In this document: piece after piece, positions 6,295-7,400 of the stretch
Numbering within the stretch: the stretch's first letter is position 1
Layout: the number at the start of each line of letters is the position of its first letter
Origin: Candidatus Pelagibacter sp.
Lineage (GTDB): Bacteria; Pseudomonadota; Alphaproteobacteria; Pelagibacterales; Pelagibacteraceae
Direction: 5' to 3'
Length of the DNA stretch: 7,400 nucleotides
Assembly: GCA_028101445.1 (NCBI GenBank)
Contig: JAOHKR010000026.1
Coordinates: 1 to 7,400 of the forward strand
The notes under the pieces: generated by a model
What the model was told of the DNA's origin: nothing
What the model saw: only the letters and a program-made list of their open reading frames with translations
The model's database searches: none
Program-made: the position numbers and the translations under genes

Positions 6295-6324
6295 TTCACA
6301 CATCACCCAAAATGTTCATATTAT
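6295..6324 (+). promoter_or_regulatory. Putative sigma70-type promoter for the Pro/Glu-rich protein
   Basis: TTCACA (6295-6300) matches the -35 consensus at five of six bases, and TATTAT (6319-6324) matches the -10 at five of six, with an 18-nt spacer. It begins directly after the terminator T-tract and would start transcripts around 6331, about 30 nt before the ATG at 6362. AT-rich DNA gives many chance -10 matches, so this rests on the combination of both boxes with the position between a terminator and a gene start. Confidence 0.45.
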
Positions 6325-6361
6325 CAGATGAATATCTTTAACATTTGTTTAAAGTAAATAT

Positions 6362-7018
6362 ATGGATCTATTAACTATACTTATTATTGGTGCAGTTGTT
6401 GCTGCTACAGGTGTGATTAATCCAAAGGCTCAAGATCCTGAAGAAATTGCAAAAGCACCAGAAACTCAAGTAGTTACTCCAGTTGTTAAGGAACCAGAAC
6501 CAGAGCCTGAACCTACACCAGCGCCAGAGCCTGAACCTACACCAGCGCCAGAGCCTGAACCTACACCAGCGCCAGAGCCTGAACCAGAGCAACCGAAAGA
6601 AGAAGTTAGTGCTGAACAAACACAAGAACAAGATGCAAAACCTGAGGAAGAAGTAATAACTCCTACTCAAGAAGAAACTACAGGATCAAGTGAAGATAAG
6701 GGATTAAGTATGCTAAATATTATTCTTTATATTTTAGGCGCTATTGCAGTTATAGCAGCTGGAATATATTTCTTTATGAGAAGAGAACCTGATCAGAGTG
6801 CAGCTGATATAGCTAGATCGCAGTCTCAAGAGTCAACTCCTGAGCCACAAGAAGAACAACCAACTCAAGAAGAAACGTATTCAGAACCAGAACCTGAAAC
6901 AGAACAACCAGTTCAAGAAGAAACTCAAACAGAAACTACAGAAACAGAGGAAAATTCTACTTCAGAAAATACAAATGATCAGTCGTCTAATAATGACGAT
7001 GAAAACAATAATAAATAA
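6362..7018 (+). CDS. Unrecognised acidic Pro/Glu-rich membrane protein with octapeptide repeats
   Basis: I do not recognise a family. The 218-residue protein has a hydrophobic N-terminus (3-19), a Pro/Glu-rich region with three exact EPEPTPAP octapeptides (48-71), a low-complexity Glu/Gln/Thr stretch, a second hydrophobic segment (118-139, ending FFMRR), and an acidic Glu/Gln/Thr/Asn tail to the end. By the positive-inside rule, Arg140-Arg141 put the tail in the cytoplasm and the Pro-rich linker in the periplasm if the first segment stays as an anchor. If the first segment is a cleaved signal peptide (possibly after PKA, residue 23), the protein is single-pass with the same orientation. The linker recalls the rigid Pro-rich spacer of TonB, but no TonB C-terminal domain is present, so this is only a physical analogy. 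The composition differs from its Lys/Asn/Ile-rich neighbours. It has its own putative promoter and is convergent with the gene on the other strand. Confidence 0.85.
   Translation: MDLLTILIIGAVVAATGVINPKAQDPEEIAKAPETQVVTPVVKEPEPEPEPTPAPEPEPTPAPEPEPTPAPEPEPEQPKEEVSAEQTQEQDAKPEEEVITPTQEETTGSSEDKGLSMLNIILYILGAIAVIAAGIYFFMRREPDQSAADIARSQSQESTPEPQEEQPTQEETYSEPEPETEQPVQEETQTETTETEENSTSENTNDQSSNNDDENNNK
6503..6585 (+). repeat. 24-bp perfect tandem repeat, about 3.5 copies, in frame
   Basis: The unit gagcctgaacctacaccagc plus gcca occurs exactly at 6503-6526, 6527-6550 and 6551-6574, followed by 11 matching bases to 6585. Each unit encodes EPEPTPAP and is a multiple of three, so gain or loss of copies keeps the frame. 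Identity at all third-codon positions indicates recent expansion or ongoing homogenisation by slippage. The tract is visibly richer in G+C than the rest of the window. Confidence 0.97.
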
Positions 7019-7025
7019 TAGCTAT

Positions 7026-7400
7026 TTAACCCAAAGCTTTATTAACACCAGGCTCAAAATCTACTTCTACACCCTTCATATCACATGCCCTTAAGAAATA
7101 GTACAAAGTAACGCCACTTATAATCTTGCTTGGTAACGTAATTTCTGCAGTTAAATTATTTTTAATATCAATGCTAATTCTTTTTAATGCTACACTCGCA
7201 CTGCCTTCATATAAAAAATAGAATATTCGAAAATTATCTACACCCATTGTTTTATCCAAAATTTTAGCAGATTCTTCAATTTCATTTATTTTAATATTAT
7301 CAAATTTTTTTAAGGCTTCTTGTAGAGTATAAAGATATTCAAACTCTCTATGAGGGTTGTTTTTATAATAAATACCATCTGGTCTTACAGAAAAATTAGA
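7026..7400 (-). CDS. Unrecognised protein, C-terminal part (5' end beyond the right edge)
   Basis: The minus-strand frame is open from the window edge to the TAA at 7028-7026, giving at least 124 residues; a TTG at 7259 is internal and need not be the start, because the frame continues upstream without a stop. I recognise no family. The visible part begins SNFSVRPDGIYY, goes through a Lys/Glu-rich probably helical stretch (EALKKF to EESAKILDK), then a mixed alpha/beta-like segment, and ends FEPGVNKALG. There is no clear membrane segment or metal-binding motif. Its stop faces the stop of the plus-strand gene with only 7 nt between them. The long open frame and ordinary composition support a real gene, but no function can be given. 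Confidence 0.7.
   Translation of the reverse strand, partial: SNFSVRPDGIYYKNNPHREFEYLYTLQEALKKFDNIKINEIEESAKILDKTMGVDNFRIFYFLYEGSASVALKRISIDIKNNLTAEITLPSKIISGVTLYYFLRACDMKGVEVDFEPGVNKALG

Noticed and set aside
6503..6585. Repeat tract as a CRISPR array
   Set aside because: The units are directly adjacent with no spacers and lie in frame within a protein gene.
6371..6670. Minus-strand open frame opposite the Pro/Glu-rich gene, rich in Trp, Arg and Phe
   Set aside because: It is the antisense image of the EPEPTPAP repeat; the odd composition follows from the repeat and there is no start signal or family resemblance.
6362..7018. Pro/Glu-rich protein as TonB
   Set aside because: Only the Pro-rich spacer is similar; the C-terminal TonB domain is absent and a second membrane segment plus acidic tail follows instead.
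7017..7026. 10-nt palindrome AATAGCTATT between the convergent stops as a bidirectional terminator
   Set aside because: It has no loop and almost no G-C pairs, so it would not make a stable hairpin.

Overview
This is an AT-rich stretch, by eye around 30% G+C, full of A and T homopolymers and tightly packed genes. The main content is the lipid A (Raetz pathway) cluster lpxD-fabZ-lpxA-lpxI-lpxB. LpxI (DUF1009) in place of LpxH, the lpxD-fabZ-lpxA order and the streamlined AT-rich style suggest an alphaproteobacterium, perhaps a marine SAR11-like or similar genome. The lineage is an inference; no rRNA or other marker lies in the window.

Region 1 (1-5769, plus strand) reads as one operon: lpxD (5' end outside the window), fabZ, lpxA, lpxI, a secreted PQQ-type sugar dehydrogenase-like gene, lpxB, and a histone-deacetylase-family amidohydrolase. 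Gaps are 2 and 7 nt, or the start and stop overlap by 4 nt, so translation is probably coupled; clear Shine-Dalgarno sequences are not evident. LpxA and LpxD add hydroxyacyl chains, LpxI makes lipid X, LpxB condenses the disaccharide, and FabZ belongs to the fatty acid pathway that supplies the acyl-ACP pool. The dehydrogenase and the deacetylase-like enzyme have no known role in lipid A assembly. The lpxB reading frame appears broken near its 3' end: a 31-codon C-terminal tail lies in the -1 frame and restores the overlap with the next gene.

Region 2 (5792-6293) is an exported methionine-R-sulfoxide reductase (MsrB) 22 nt after the deacetylase-like gene, followed by a probable intrinsic terminator.

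Region 3 (6295-7018) has a plausible sigma70-type promoter and an unrecognised acidic, Pro/Glu-rich protein with two hydrophobic segments and a perfect 24-bp tandem repeat. Region 4 (7026-7400, minus strand) is the 3' part of an unrecognised gene, convergent with region 3 and running off the right edge.

I do not see a defence system, mobile element, CRISPR array or RNA gene. The items most worth a second look are the lpxB frame break, the two non-lpx enzymes built into the lipid A operon, and the repeat-bearing membrane protein.
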